A DNA stretch of 7,573 nucleotides from Methyloglobulus sp. (GTDB lineage Bacteria; Pseudomonadota; Gammaproteobacteria; Methylococcales; Methylomonadaceae): the NCBI GenBank assembly GCA_013140405.1, contig JABFSV010000533.1, positions 1 through 7,573 on the forward strand, in the 5' to 3' direction. The notes below the pieces were generated by a model. That model was not told the origin of the DNA and searched no databases. It worked only from the letters and a program-made list of their open reading frames with translations. The position numbers were made by a program, and so were the translations under genes. Below, piece by piece: positions 1-5,845 of the stretch; the stretch's first letter is position 1, and each line of letters opens with the position of its first letter.

Positions 1-1
1 A

Positions 2-1153
2 TTCAAAATTATGGACGACAAGTATGGCGCGTTAACCTTCTTGCGTATCTATTCAGGCAAGCTGGAAAAAGGCACAAACGTACTTAATACCTTCACCGGC
101 AAAACGGAGCGTATAGGCCGTATCGTTGAAATGCATGCCGATGACCGTAACGAACTGGATTCTGCACAAGCAGGTGACATTGTTGCAGTTCTCGGTATGA
201 AAAATATTCAAACAGGCCACACCCTGTGTGACCCGAAATTCCCTGCGACATTAGAGCCGATGGTATTCCCTGATCCTGTTATCTCATTGGCGATTAGCCC
301 TAAAGATAAAGCGGCGTCCGAGAAAATGGGTATCGCCCTGGGTAAAATGATCCAGGAAGATCCGTCGTTCCACGTTGAAACCGATGAAGACAGCGGTGAA
401 ACCATCCTAAAAGGCATGGGCGAATTGCATCTTGACATTAAAGTGGACATCTTACGGCGTACCCACGGTGTTGATGTTATCGTCGGTAAACCACAGGTGG
501 CTTACCGTGAAACCATCACCAAACGGGTTGAAGACGAATACACCCATAAGAAACAATCGGGTGGTTCTGGTCAATACGGCAAAATCAACTACGTTATCGA
601 GCCAAATGAGCCAGGTAGCGGTTTTATCTTTGAATCGGCGGTCACGGGTGGTAACGTGCCGCGTGAATTCTGGCCTGCTGTTGAAAAAGGCTTCAAGAGT
701 ATGCTGGATAAAGGCGTGTTGGCGGGCTTCCCTTGCTTGGATTTTAAAGTCATCCTGACCGATGGTGCATTCCACGCCGTTGACTCGTCAGCGATTGCGT
801 TTGAAATTGCGGCTAAAGCGGCATTCCGTCAAACCATACCGAAAGCTGGCCCACAGTTGTTGGAACCGATCATGAAAGTGGACACTTTCACACCGGACGC
901 GCATGTCGGTGACGTGATCGGCGACCTCAACCGTCGTCGTGGCATGATTAAATCACAAGATCCCGGTATCACTGGTGTTCGCGTGAAAGCGGATGTGCCA
1001 TTGAGCGAAATGTTCGGTTATATCGGCGATTTGCGCACTATGACATCAGGACGTGGTCAGTTCTCTATGGAGTTCTCGCACTACATGCCATGCCCTAAAA
1101 ACGTGGCTGATGAAGTCATCAAAGAAGTTAACGAACGCAATAAAAACAAGTAG
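2..1153 (+). CDS. fusA: Elongation factor G, C-terminal part (5' end outside window)
   Basis: This is the last 383 codons of a translational GTPase that drives ribosomal translocation; a full EF-G is close to 700 residues, so the G domain and the start of domain II lie off the left edge. The frame is open from base 2, and the Met at 11 is internal (it is preceded in frame by F-K-I). Visible family signatures are the domain III stretch GMGELHLDI, the [12 protein letters not shown] and [12 protein letters not shown] segments at the start of domain IV, a domain IV tip loop GAFHAVDSS with the conserved His at about fragment residue 258, and [21 protein letters not shown] and VPLSEMFGY of domain V. 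It resembles E. coli EF-G throughout but differs in many variable positions, so it could be a second EF-G paralogue (fusA2 type) instead of the str-operon copy; the lack of a downstream tuf gene favours that. It ends in TAG directly before a strong hairpin. Confidence 0.95.
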   Translation, partial: FKIMDDKYGALTFLRIYSGKLEKGTNVLNTFTGKTERIGRIVEMHADDRNELDSAQAGDIVAVLGMKNIQTGHTLCDPKFPATLEPMVFPDPVISLAISPKDKAASEKMGIALGKMIQEDPSFHVETDEDSGETILKGMGELHLDIKVDILRRTHGVDVIVGKPQVAYRETITKRVEDEYTHKKQSGGSGQYGKINYVIEPNEPGSGFIFESAVTGGNVPREFWPAVEKGFKSMLDKGVLAGFPCLDFKVILTDGAFHAVDSSAIAFEIAAKAAFRQTIPKAGPQLLEPIMKVDTFTPDAHVGDVIGDLNRRRGMIKSQDPGITGVRVKADVPLSEMFGYIGDLRTMTSGRGQFSMEFSHYMPCPKNVADEVIKEVNERNKNK

Positions 1154-1161
1154 TTAATGGT

Positions 1162-1195
1162 CTTATAGGCTGGGTTAATAAACCCAGCCTATAAG
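1162..1195 (+). terminator. Perfect 15-bp hairpin after the EF-G gene
   Basis: The arms CTTATAGGCTGGGTT (1162-1176) and AACCCAGCCTATAAG (1181-1195) are exact reverse complements around a 4-base AATA loop, starting 8 bases after the EF-G stop codon. The position and stability suit a transcription end or a 3'-end-protecting structure. There is no run of T after the right arm (TAATTAAAAA follows), so it is not a textbook intrinsic terminator on the + strand. Confidence 0.7.
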
Positions 1196-1350
1196 TAATT
1201 AAAAACCTCCGCTTTATTCAATAACCCAGTTCAGCTCAGTGTGCGTAAATCGGCACTGTCCGTCATACGCCCCGCTATACCTCATTTGTACTCAATAGTG
1301 CATTTAATTAGGTTATTACAACGATCCCAATAATCGGTAATTAGACTCTG

Positions 1351-1364
1351 TGCATCACGATGCA
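1351..1364. repeat. Short perfect inverted repeat
   Basis: TGCATC and GATGCA are exact reverse complements separated by AC. It could be a dimeric regulator site or simply chance; it lies about 140 bp upstream of promoter module copy A. Confidence 0.3.
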
Positions 1365-1393
1365 GCGGCGTATGCCTTGTTATATTCAACCAT

Positions 1394-1417
1394 TTCAAAC
1401 ATATCATACGGTTTGAA
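1394..1417. repeat. Inverted repeat TTCAAAC/GTTTGAA
   Basis: Seven-base arms TTCAAAC (1394-1400) and GTTTGAA (1411-1417) are exact reverse complements with a 10-base spacer, so arm centres are 17 bp apart. This could be a dyad operator upstream of the promoter module or a small hairpin. No second copy was seen in the window. Confidence 0.3.
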
Positions 1418-1500
1418 CTGCTTGCTGCTGAGACAGGCTCATCGACAAACCTCTGCATCCTCGGTTTCGATGCTCCTCATTGAGCAAAACAGCGTTTAAT

Positions 1501-1571
1501 TTGTCCGAAAAAGTGGGATTATTGTCATTGTGTCTGCAAAACAAAAGAGCAGAATGATAGACAAGTTTACT
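1501..1571 (+). promoter_or_regulatory. Promoter module copy A with tandem TTGTC half-sites
   Basis: This 71-bp segment aligns without gaps to 4383-4453 at 57 positions, with only one mismatch in the first 31 bases. TTGTC occurs at 1501-1505 and again at 1522-1526, exactly 21 bp apart (two helical turns), the geometry of AraC-family tandem binding sites. A weak sigma-70-like core follows: TTGTGT (1528-1533), 16-bp spacer, CAGAAT (1550-1555); both hexamers sit at the same offsets in copy B. Transcription would start near 1562 and run through a leader of about 300 nt into the reductase gene. The likely binder is the AraC-type regulator encoded at 4468-5484; that is inference from copy B lying at its own promoter. 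Confidence 0.7.
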
Positions 1572-1601
1572 TAACAATCCGCTTTCAAGCCCGCTCTTTA
1601 C

Positions 1602-1615
1602 CCTCCTCAAGGAGG
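1602..1615 (+). promoter_or_regulatory. Hairpin sequestering a strong Shine-Dalgarno sequence
   Basis: CCTCC (1602-1606) can pair with GGAGG (1611-1615) across a TCAA loop, burying a near-consensus AAGGAGG (1609-1615). The only adjacent start, ATG at 1616, follows with no spacer, so the SD is badly placed for it. It may regulate translation of a short leader peptide or may be a decoy or remnant. It lies about 40-55 nt downstream of the predicted transcription start. Confidence 0.3.
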
Positions 1616-1639
1616 ATGAAATCAATAAATAAAGGTGCT

Positions 1640-1681
1640 ATGGTGACTGCTCAAGAATGTTGCTTAACAACGTATAATTAG
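1640..1681 (+). CDS. Possible 13-residue leader peptide with Cys-Cys
   Basis: ATG at 1640 is preceded by AAAGG (1631-1635) at a 4-base spacing and opens a reading frame MVTAQECCLTTYN ending in TAG. The frame also extends in phase to ATG 1616, giving 21 residues. It sits in the leader between promoter module copy A and the reductase gene, so it could be an upstream ORF whose translation affects the downstream operon, and adjacent Cys codons would suit a cysteine-responsive attenuator. An ORF this short arises easily by chance, and I recognise no family. Confidence 0.2.
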   Translation: MVTAQECCLTTYN

Positions 1682-1858
1682 CCACATGGTAAGTGAAAAA
1701 ATTAACAGCTTAATTGCTATGCAAATGGATACACTTTAAGAGGCTCTGAAAATACAAGAAATCCCGTCACCTTTCGGGGCGGCAGCGCAGTCGTAAATGA
1801 GGTAGATAAAAAAACCGATATTTGGTGAAATCACAGCAGCATCGAGTGGTGAGTGATT

Positions 1859-3271
1859 ATGAATAATAACGACAATAAAAAATCATCAAAATCTTGGACG
1901 CACCGATTGTTCAAACAACCCAGTGCAACCGACACAACGTATAGTAAGTGCTATTTTGCCCATCGTTACCATGACAACCATAAGGCACAAACGCACAACC
2001 CATTTGGCGCTTTATTTTCAGATACAGATAATGAACACACAAATCTGGATCATGACACCGCTAGTTTCCAAGCATTGCTTGGAGATAATTCATTAGTTTC
2101 AGAAGATAATTCTGATATTGAGTTACATTTGAAATCCCATGCTTCAACTCCATCAATAACTAAAGTTAACGGCTTCGATCACCAGTCCAGTGAGGCATTA
2201 AGCTCTCAATTTGCAGTCCTGAACTGCTATGATGAAACACGCGATACTAAAACATTTCGCCTCGGCAGGTTAAAGGACTCAGTTTTTGATTATTTGCCCG
2301 GGCAATATATTACCCTTACAGTTGTCATTGATGGGCAGGAGTATAAGCGTTCGTATAGCTTAGCATCATCGCCTACCCATTCAAGTATCCTCGATATTAC
2401 GGTAAAAAGAGATCCAAACGGTGGCGTGGTTTCCAATTGGCTCAACGATCACCTGAAAATTGGAGATAGCGTCAACGTAAAAGGGCCATTCGGCAAATTC
2501 AGTTGTGCAAAAAACATCCCTAAAAAAGTTCTGTTTATCGCGGCTGGCAGCGGCATAGTACCCATTATGTCGATGTTGCGGTGGCTTACCGAAACTGAAG
2601 CGCCTATTGATGTCGTATTGTTACTGTCGTTTAGGACTGTCTACGACATTATTTATAGCGACGAATTAAATTTAATTGCTGCCCGCCATAAAAATATCAA
2701 ATTATTCATTACGTTAACACAAGAACCGGAAGGGTTCAGCCAGTGGCGAGGATTGACTGGGCGCATCAACAAAAACCTGCTGTCTGGTTTAGTGCCGGAT
2801 TTGTCGGAACGGATGGTTTATTTATGTGGGCCGGATGCTTTCATGACGGAATGCAAACAAAACCTAGAAAACCTGAAACTGCCAGCGGAGCAATTGATTT
2901 GCGAAAGTTTTACTGTCAATAGTCCGGTTGTAAAAACCCACGCCCCCCTCATTGACCAACCTGCTAAAGTTCAGCCACCTAGCAATCAGGCATCGAGAAG
3001 AAAAACCGGAAACTATAAAATCAAGTTTGCTAAATCTCATAAAACTATAGCCGCAGATGGCGCAATGACTTTGCTGGAGCTTGCGGAACAATCTGGTATC
3101 AACATAAACCATGAGTGCCGTGCTGGCGAATGCGGTGAGTGTATGATTAAGTGCCTGAAAGGTAGGGTTGAAATGACAGAACAGGCAGAAATTGATGATG
3201 TCGATAGAAAAAAAGGTTGGGTTTATTCCTGTTGCGCTTATCCCGTTTCCAATGCAGTTCTGGATGTTTAA
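1859..3271 (+). CDS. Hcr-like NAD(P)H:FAD/[2Fe-2S] oxidoreductase with long N-terminal extension
   Basis: A 470-residue electron-transfer flavoprotein, predicted cytoplasmic. Order of parts: a polar extension of about 115 residues with no recognised domain; a ferredoxin-reductase-type FAD domain (about 118-217, FAD-contact motif RSYSL at 164-168); an NAD(P)-binding domain (about 222-345, GSGIVP at 230-235 and CGPDAF at 323-328); a Pro/Ser/basic linker; and a plant-type [2Fe-2S] domain (about 387-470) with ligands C420, C425, C428 and C458. The core closely follows E. coli Hcr, the NADH reductase of the hybrid cluster protein, and also recalls the reductase half of flavohemoglobin; Hcr itself is about 320 residues and lacks the extension. 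The extension carries 10 His in about 108 residues and is rich in Asn and Asp. I chose ATG 1859, behind GGTGAG (1848-1853); GTG 1853 is in frame and would add two residues. The gene downstream follows after 42 bp and is probably co-transcribed and a possible electron acceptor. Electron donor and acceptor are inferred from the family. Confidence 0.88.
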   Translation: MNNNDNKKSSKSWTHRLFKQPSATDTTYSKCYFAHRYHDNHKAQTHNPFGALFSDTDNEHTNLDHDTASFQALLGDNSLVSEDNSDIELHLKSHASTPSITKVNGFDHQSSEALSSQFAVLNCYDETRDTKTFRLGRLKDSVFDYLPGQYITLTVVIDGQEYKRSYSLASSPTHSSILDITVKRDPNGGVVSNWLNDHLKIGDSVNVKGPFGKFSCAKNIPKKVLFIAAGSGIVPIMSMLRWLTETEAPIDVVLLLSFRTVYDIIYSDELNLIAARHKNIKLFITLTQEPEGFSQWRGLTGRINKNLLSGLVPDLSERMVYLCGPDAFMTECKQNLENLKLPAEQLICESFTVNSPVVKTHAPLIDQPAKVQPPSNQASRRKTGNYKIKFAKSHKTIAADGAMTLLELAEQSGININHECRAGECGECMIKCLKGRVEMTEQAEIDDVDRKKGWVYSCCAYPVSNAVLDV

Positions 3272-3313
3272 CAAGACAGTAAGTGCCCGGTCAAATAATA
3301 AAGGAGAACTGAC

Positions 3314-4336
3314 ATGTTCCGATTATTTAAAGCCAAACCAGAGAAAATAACACCCTCTGTAGCTCCGCTCACCTTGTTGCCTGGTTCAGAAGGTGAGCAT
3401 TTTTTACAACAAAAATATGGCACTACACAACGTGCATTGCGTTTTTATGACAAGCAGGTATTGAATTATCTGTCGCCAGTCATGAAAGAGTTTATTGCTA
3501 GGCAAGAGGTGTTGTTTATTGCCACATCCGATAAACATGGCGACTGTGATTGCTCATTCCGTTTCGGCAGACCGGGGTTCGTCAGGGCGCTAAACGATAA
3601 CTATCTGGTGTATCCCGAATATCGCGGTAATGGTGTGATGGCCAGCCAGGGTAATATCACAGAAAATCCACATATTGGCATGATCTTTGTTGATTTTTTT
3701 GCCAGCACCGTCGGTTTGCATGTGAACGGCAAAGCCAAATTGGTTGAGAATGCAGATTTGGTTAAATTCCGTAAAGAACTGCCTCAGGATGTCCTTGCCG
3801 AGATGAATGCCGAAGGCCAGTTTCGGCCTGAGCGCTGGATTATGGTTGAAATTGAAGAAGCCTATATCCATTGCTCCAAACATATTCCCTTGCTCAAGAA
3901 GGCGGAAAAGGAAATCACCTGGGGTACGGACGATGACGGGCTAAAACGCAGTGATTTTTTTGCCTTGCACGATATTCCGCTTTATCACCGAATCGGTGGT
4001 GAACCTGCGATTCAGGCGATTACCGAAGCCCTAACCCTGAGATTATTGCTAGACAACAAACTCCGTCCGGTTTTGGACGAAATCAACCTGCAAACACTGT
4101 TGGACAAGCAAAGGAGTTTCCTAAAAACCGCATTCGGTGCTGGCGGCACTGAACGAAATTTGTCGAACCACGAAAACCTACGTGAATTTTATAGGCAACA
4201 AACCCACCCACGCATGAATGACCTGCTTTTGGATTTAGCGATAGTCCACCTGAAAGAAACCTTGGTAGACCTTGATGTTCAAGCCCATGAAATAACTCGG
4301 CTTTTTGAGAATTTAACCTTAAAAAAATCAGCATGA
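3314..4336 (+). CDS. PNPOx-like flavin split-barrel protein fused to truncated-hemoglobin-like domain
   Basis: 340 residues, start ATG 3314 behind AAGGAG (3301-3306) at 7 bases. Residues about 51-190 match the pyridoxamine-5'-phosphate-oxidase-like FMN-binding split barrel: RPGFVRALNDNYLVYPEYRG (86-105), an ITENPHIGMIF strand (115-125) and VNGKAKLVEN (137-146). Residues about 223-335 match group I truncated hemoglobins: LYHRIGGEPAI at the N terminus, DKQRSFLKTAFGAGG (264-278) of the E helix, and a G/H-helix-like end. By eye against mycobacterial GlbN, the B10 Tyr is Thr241, the CD1 Phe pair is Val-Leu, and the proximal F8 His is Tyr293 (LREFY); the E-helix Gln is kept (Q266). H298 is the nearest other candidate ligand. 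Heme binding is therefore doubtful or unusual. Split-barrel domains fused to Hcr-like reductases exist in other bacteria as I recall, which fits a redox partnership with the gene upstream. Substrate unknown; detoxification of NO, oxygen species or quinones is only a guess. Confidence 0.78.
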   Translation: MFRLFKAKPEKITPSVAPLTLLPGSEGEHFLQQKYGTTQRALRFYDKQVLNYLSPVMKEFIARQEVLFIATSDKHGDCDCSFRFGRPGFVRALNDNYLVYPEYRGNGVMASQGNITENPHIGMIFVDFFASTVGLHVNGKAKLVENADLVKFRKELPQDVLAEMNAEGQFRPERWIMVEIEEAYIHCSKHIPLLKKAEKEITWGTDDDGLKRSDFFALHDIPLYHRIGGEPAIQAITEALTLRLLLDNKLRPVLDEINLQTLLDKQRSFLKTAFGAGGTERNLSNHENLREFYRQQTHPRMNDLLLDLAIVHLKETLVDLDVQAHEITRLFENLTLKKSA

Positions 4337-4382
4337 TGGAGTTTTGTCGACTTTAAATAAATGCTGTTGGCTAATCTAAAAC

Positions 4383-4453
4383 TTGTCCGAAAAAGAGGGA
4401 TTATTGTCATTGTAACTGCATATAAAAAGCGCAGAATAACTGCTAAGTTCACC
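4383..4453 (+). promoter_or_regulatory. Promoter module copy B upstream of the GlxA-type regulator
   Basis: This is the second copy of the module at 1501-1571. The paired TTGTC elements are at 4383-4387 and 4404-4408, again 21 bp apart, and the core is TTGTAA (4410-4415), 16-bp spacer, CAGAAT (4432-4437). The predicted start of transcription near 4443-4445 would leave a short leader of about 24 nt before ATG 4468. TATAAA at 4421-4426 is an alternative -10 but is not conserved in copy A. Its position in front of the regulator's own gene suggests autoregulation, with the downstream half-site abutting the -35 as in activator-type promoters. Confidence 0.72.
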
Positions 4454-4457
4454 CATT

Positions 4458-4461
4458 GGAG
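4458..4461 (+). promoter_or_regulatory. Ribosome binding site deciding the regulator start
   Basis: GGAG lies 6 bases before ATG 4468. It overlaps the in-frame TTG at 4456, which has no SD of its own, so translation most likely begins at the ATG and not the TTG. Confidence 0.7.
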
Positions 4462-4467
4462 CTTGTT

Positions 4468-5484
4468 ATGAATCACGTTAAGCCTACCTACATTCAGCAA
4501 CATCGGCATATTGCGATGTTAACGTATCCAGACTGCATGTTGATAGATGTATGCGGCCCGATGGATGTGTTTAATTTTGCCAATCACGCATTACGGCAAA
4601 TGGGTCGGGTCTCACCGTCCGAGACTAGCTATACGTTGACTATTGTTGCTGAACATAGCGGGCCAGTTAAAACATCGTCAGGGATTTGTATTATTGCCGA
4701 TAAAGGCTACGAAGAGTTGGATGAAGGTATCGATACCTTGCTGGTAACTGGATCGGCATCCGTCGAAGCAGCCGTGCAGGATACCAAAATGCGGAATTGG
4801 TTGATACACATGATGCCTAAGGTAAGAAGGATGGGTTCTATCTGTTCAGGTGCATTAGTACTTGCGGAAAGCGGTCTGCTGAATGGCCGCAAAGCAACTA
4901 CCCATTGGATGTATTGTGATGAAATGGCTAAGCAGTACAGCAATATCAGGGTTGAGCCGGATAAGATATTTGTCCGTGATGGCAATATGCACACATCCGG
5001 CGGCGTAACCGCCGGCATTGATTTGACATTGAGCTTGATCGAAGATGATTGGGGCTGGGAAATCGCCGCTGGAGTGGCTCGCGCGATGTTGATTTTTATG
5101 CGTCGCCCTGGCGGGCAATCGCAGTTTAGTAGCTACGTATTTAATGAAGCAAAAACCCGTAAAGATTTTCGTGATTTACAGGCATGGATAGTCAGTAATC
5201 CACAAGCCGACTTAGGCGTTGAACAATTGGCTGAACGGATGGCTATGAGTCCACGTAATTTTTCCAGGTTGTTCTGTCAGGAAATTGGTGTGACACCGGC
5301 AAAATTTGTCGAAGGAATTCGTTTGGAAGCCGCCAGGAATATGATGTTGCAAACAGACTTGCCAATGGAAAGTGTTGCGGCCAATTGCGGATTCGGCAAT
5401 GCCGAACAAATGCGAAGGACATTTCAACGGCTGTTGAAAACGACGCCACAGGAACATCGGTCATATTTTAAGACAACCGGATGA
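4468..5484 (+). CDS. GlxA-family transcriptional regulator (DJ-1/PfpI-like plus AraC HTH)
   Basis: 338-residue cytoplasmic DNA-binding regulator. Residues about 12-195 form a class-I glutamine-amidotransferase-like (DJ-1/PfpI) sensor domain: IAMLTYPDCMLIDVCGPMDV near the start, the nucleophile-elbow segment ICSGALVLAESG with Cys126, TTHW with His146, and the glycine-rich TSGGVTAGID (177-185). Residues about 235-335 are an AraC-type double helix-turn-helix: GVEQLAERMAMSPRNFSRLF is the first HTH and SVAANCGFGNAEQMRRTFQR the second, ending in the usual TPQEHR. Size and order match the GlxA/FtrA type of regulator. The sensor domain binds an unknown small molecule in most relatives; whether Cys126 is catalytic here cannot be told. 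The gene sits directly behind promoter module copy B and between the redox operon and hoxX, which makes it the obvious candidate to bind the duplicated module. Start chosen from the SD at 4458-4461. Confidence 0.92.
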   Translation: MNHVKPTYIQQHRHIAMLTYPDCMLIDVCGPMDVFNFANHALRQMGRVSPSETSYTLTIVAEHSGPVKTSSGICIIADKGYEELDEGIDTLLVTGSASVEAAVQDTKMRNWLIHMMPKVRRMGSICSGALVLAESGLLNGRKATTHWMYCDEMAKQYSNIRVEPDKIFVRDGNMHTSGGVTAGIDLTLSLIEDDWGWEIAAGVARAMLIFMRRPGGQSQFSSYVFNEAKTRKDFRDLQAWIVSNPQADLGVEQLAERMAMSPRNFSRLFCQEIGVTPAKFVEGIRLEAARNMMLQTDLPMESVAANCGFGNAEQMRRTFQRLLKTTPQEHRSYFKTTG

Positions 5485-5548
5485 GTTTTGTTTGCAGGGT
5501 GAACGGTCAAGTGCATCACACCGGAGTTCCTCTGAGCTAAGTAAGTAG

Positions 5549-5580
5549 TCAGGCAGAACAACGCAGCTTATTCCGCCTGA
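5549..5580 (+). terminator. Hairpin downstream of the regulator gene
   Basis: TCAGGCAGAA (5549-5558) and TTCCGCCTGA (5571-5580) pair at 9 of 10 positions around a 12-base loop, 64 bases after the regulator stop codon. No T-run follows, so termination is likely only if assisted. It could also be part of a structured leader of hoxX. Confidence 0.4.
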
Positions 5581-5607
5581 TAGGCGATTGATGTGGCCGT
5601 TAATACG

Positions 5608-5627
5608 CACTACGGATTACCGCAGTG
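5608..5627. repeat. Imperfect hairpin CACTACGG/CCGCAGTG
   Basis: Arms at 5608-5615 and 5620-5627 pair at 7 of 8 positions around an ATTA loop. It follows the hairpin at 5549-5580 closely; role unknown. Confidence 0.3.
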
Positions 5628-5750
5628 ACAATATACACCCCAAGTAGGACGAAATTGCCTAACAAATATTGTAAATTGATTTCGTTGGTTGGGATATACG
5701 GAGGCTCGCGCAACAATGATTGCTGGCTCTATAAATCCAACCTCCTATAA

Positions 5751-5763
5751 CTAATGACATTAG
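5751..5763. repeat. Dyad CTAATG-A-CATTAG upstream of hoxX
   Basis: Six-base arms are exact reverse complements around one base, about 83 bp before the hoxX start and just upstream of TTGACT (5768-5773). This is a plausible operator for a dimeric regulator but rests on symmetry alone. Confidence 0.3.
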
Positions 5764-5845
5764 CTGATTGACTGTTTTATTTTTGCGAATAAGGCAAATC
5801 TTTAGCAAAAAAACACAATTTAAAAACCAGAGCAAGGAACAAGCC

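Larger units (their letters stand above)
1154..1858. other. 705-bp non-coding region between EF-G and reductase genes
   Basis: I find no convincing protein gene here. It holds, in order: the EF-G hairpin, a stretch without recognisable features to about 1350, three short inverted repeats (1351-1364, 1394-1417 and TGCTC/GAGCA at 1471-1486), promoter module copy A (1501-1571), a GC-rich hairpin burying an AAGGAGG sequence (1602-1615), a possible mini-ORF (1640-1681) and a small CCCG/CGGG hairpin (1763-1778) about 80 bases before the reductase start. Everything from about 1562 to 1858 would be an untranslated leader of roughly 300 nt if the module is the operon promoter. I recognised no known riboswitch class in it. 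Confidence 0.7.
5485..5845. other. 361-bp intergenic region before hoxX, rich in inverted repeats
   Basis: No coding sequence is supported here. It contains hairpins at 5549-5580 and 5608-5627, paired ACGAAAT (5649-5655) and ATTTCGT (5679-5685), GGTTGG (5687-5692) with CCAACC (5737-5742) enclosing CAATGATTG, and a small dyad at 5751-5763. A TTGACT (5768-5773) could be a -35 but has no good -10 at a normal spacing. No copy of the 71-bp promoter module is present, and I see no clear sigma-54 site. How hoxX is expressed is not evident from the sequence. Confidence 0.6.

Noticed and set aside
432..775. Alternative-frame open frames within the EF-G gene on both strands
   Set aside because: The EF-G frame is conserved across this whole interval; the others show no family features.
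1404..1625. 73-codon open frame on the minus strand
   Set aside because: It overlaps promoter module copy A. The duplicated module falls in a different minus-strand frame in the other copy, so the sequence is conserved as DNA, not as protein. No family is recognisable.
1763..1800. A riboswitch around the CCCG/CGGG hairpin
   Set aside because: I compared it by eye with common classes such as TPP, c-di-GMP, fluoride and cobalamin and found no consensus core; the hairpin has only 4 bp.
1501..4453. The duplicated 71-bp element as a miniature transposon or repeat family
   Set aside because: It has no terminal inverted repeats or target duplications, both copies sit in the same orientation upstream of genes, and internal hexamers are kept at promoter spacing.
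4456..4467. TTG start for the regulator, four codons upstream
   Set aside because: The GGAG ribosome site overlaps it and is correctly spaced only for ATG 4468.
4279..4509. 76-codon open frame on the minus strand
   Set aside because: It overlaps the end of the globin-like gene, promoter module copy B and the regulator start. It has no recognisable motif and is explained by the real features on the + strand.
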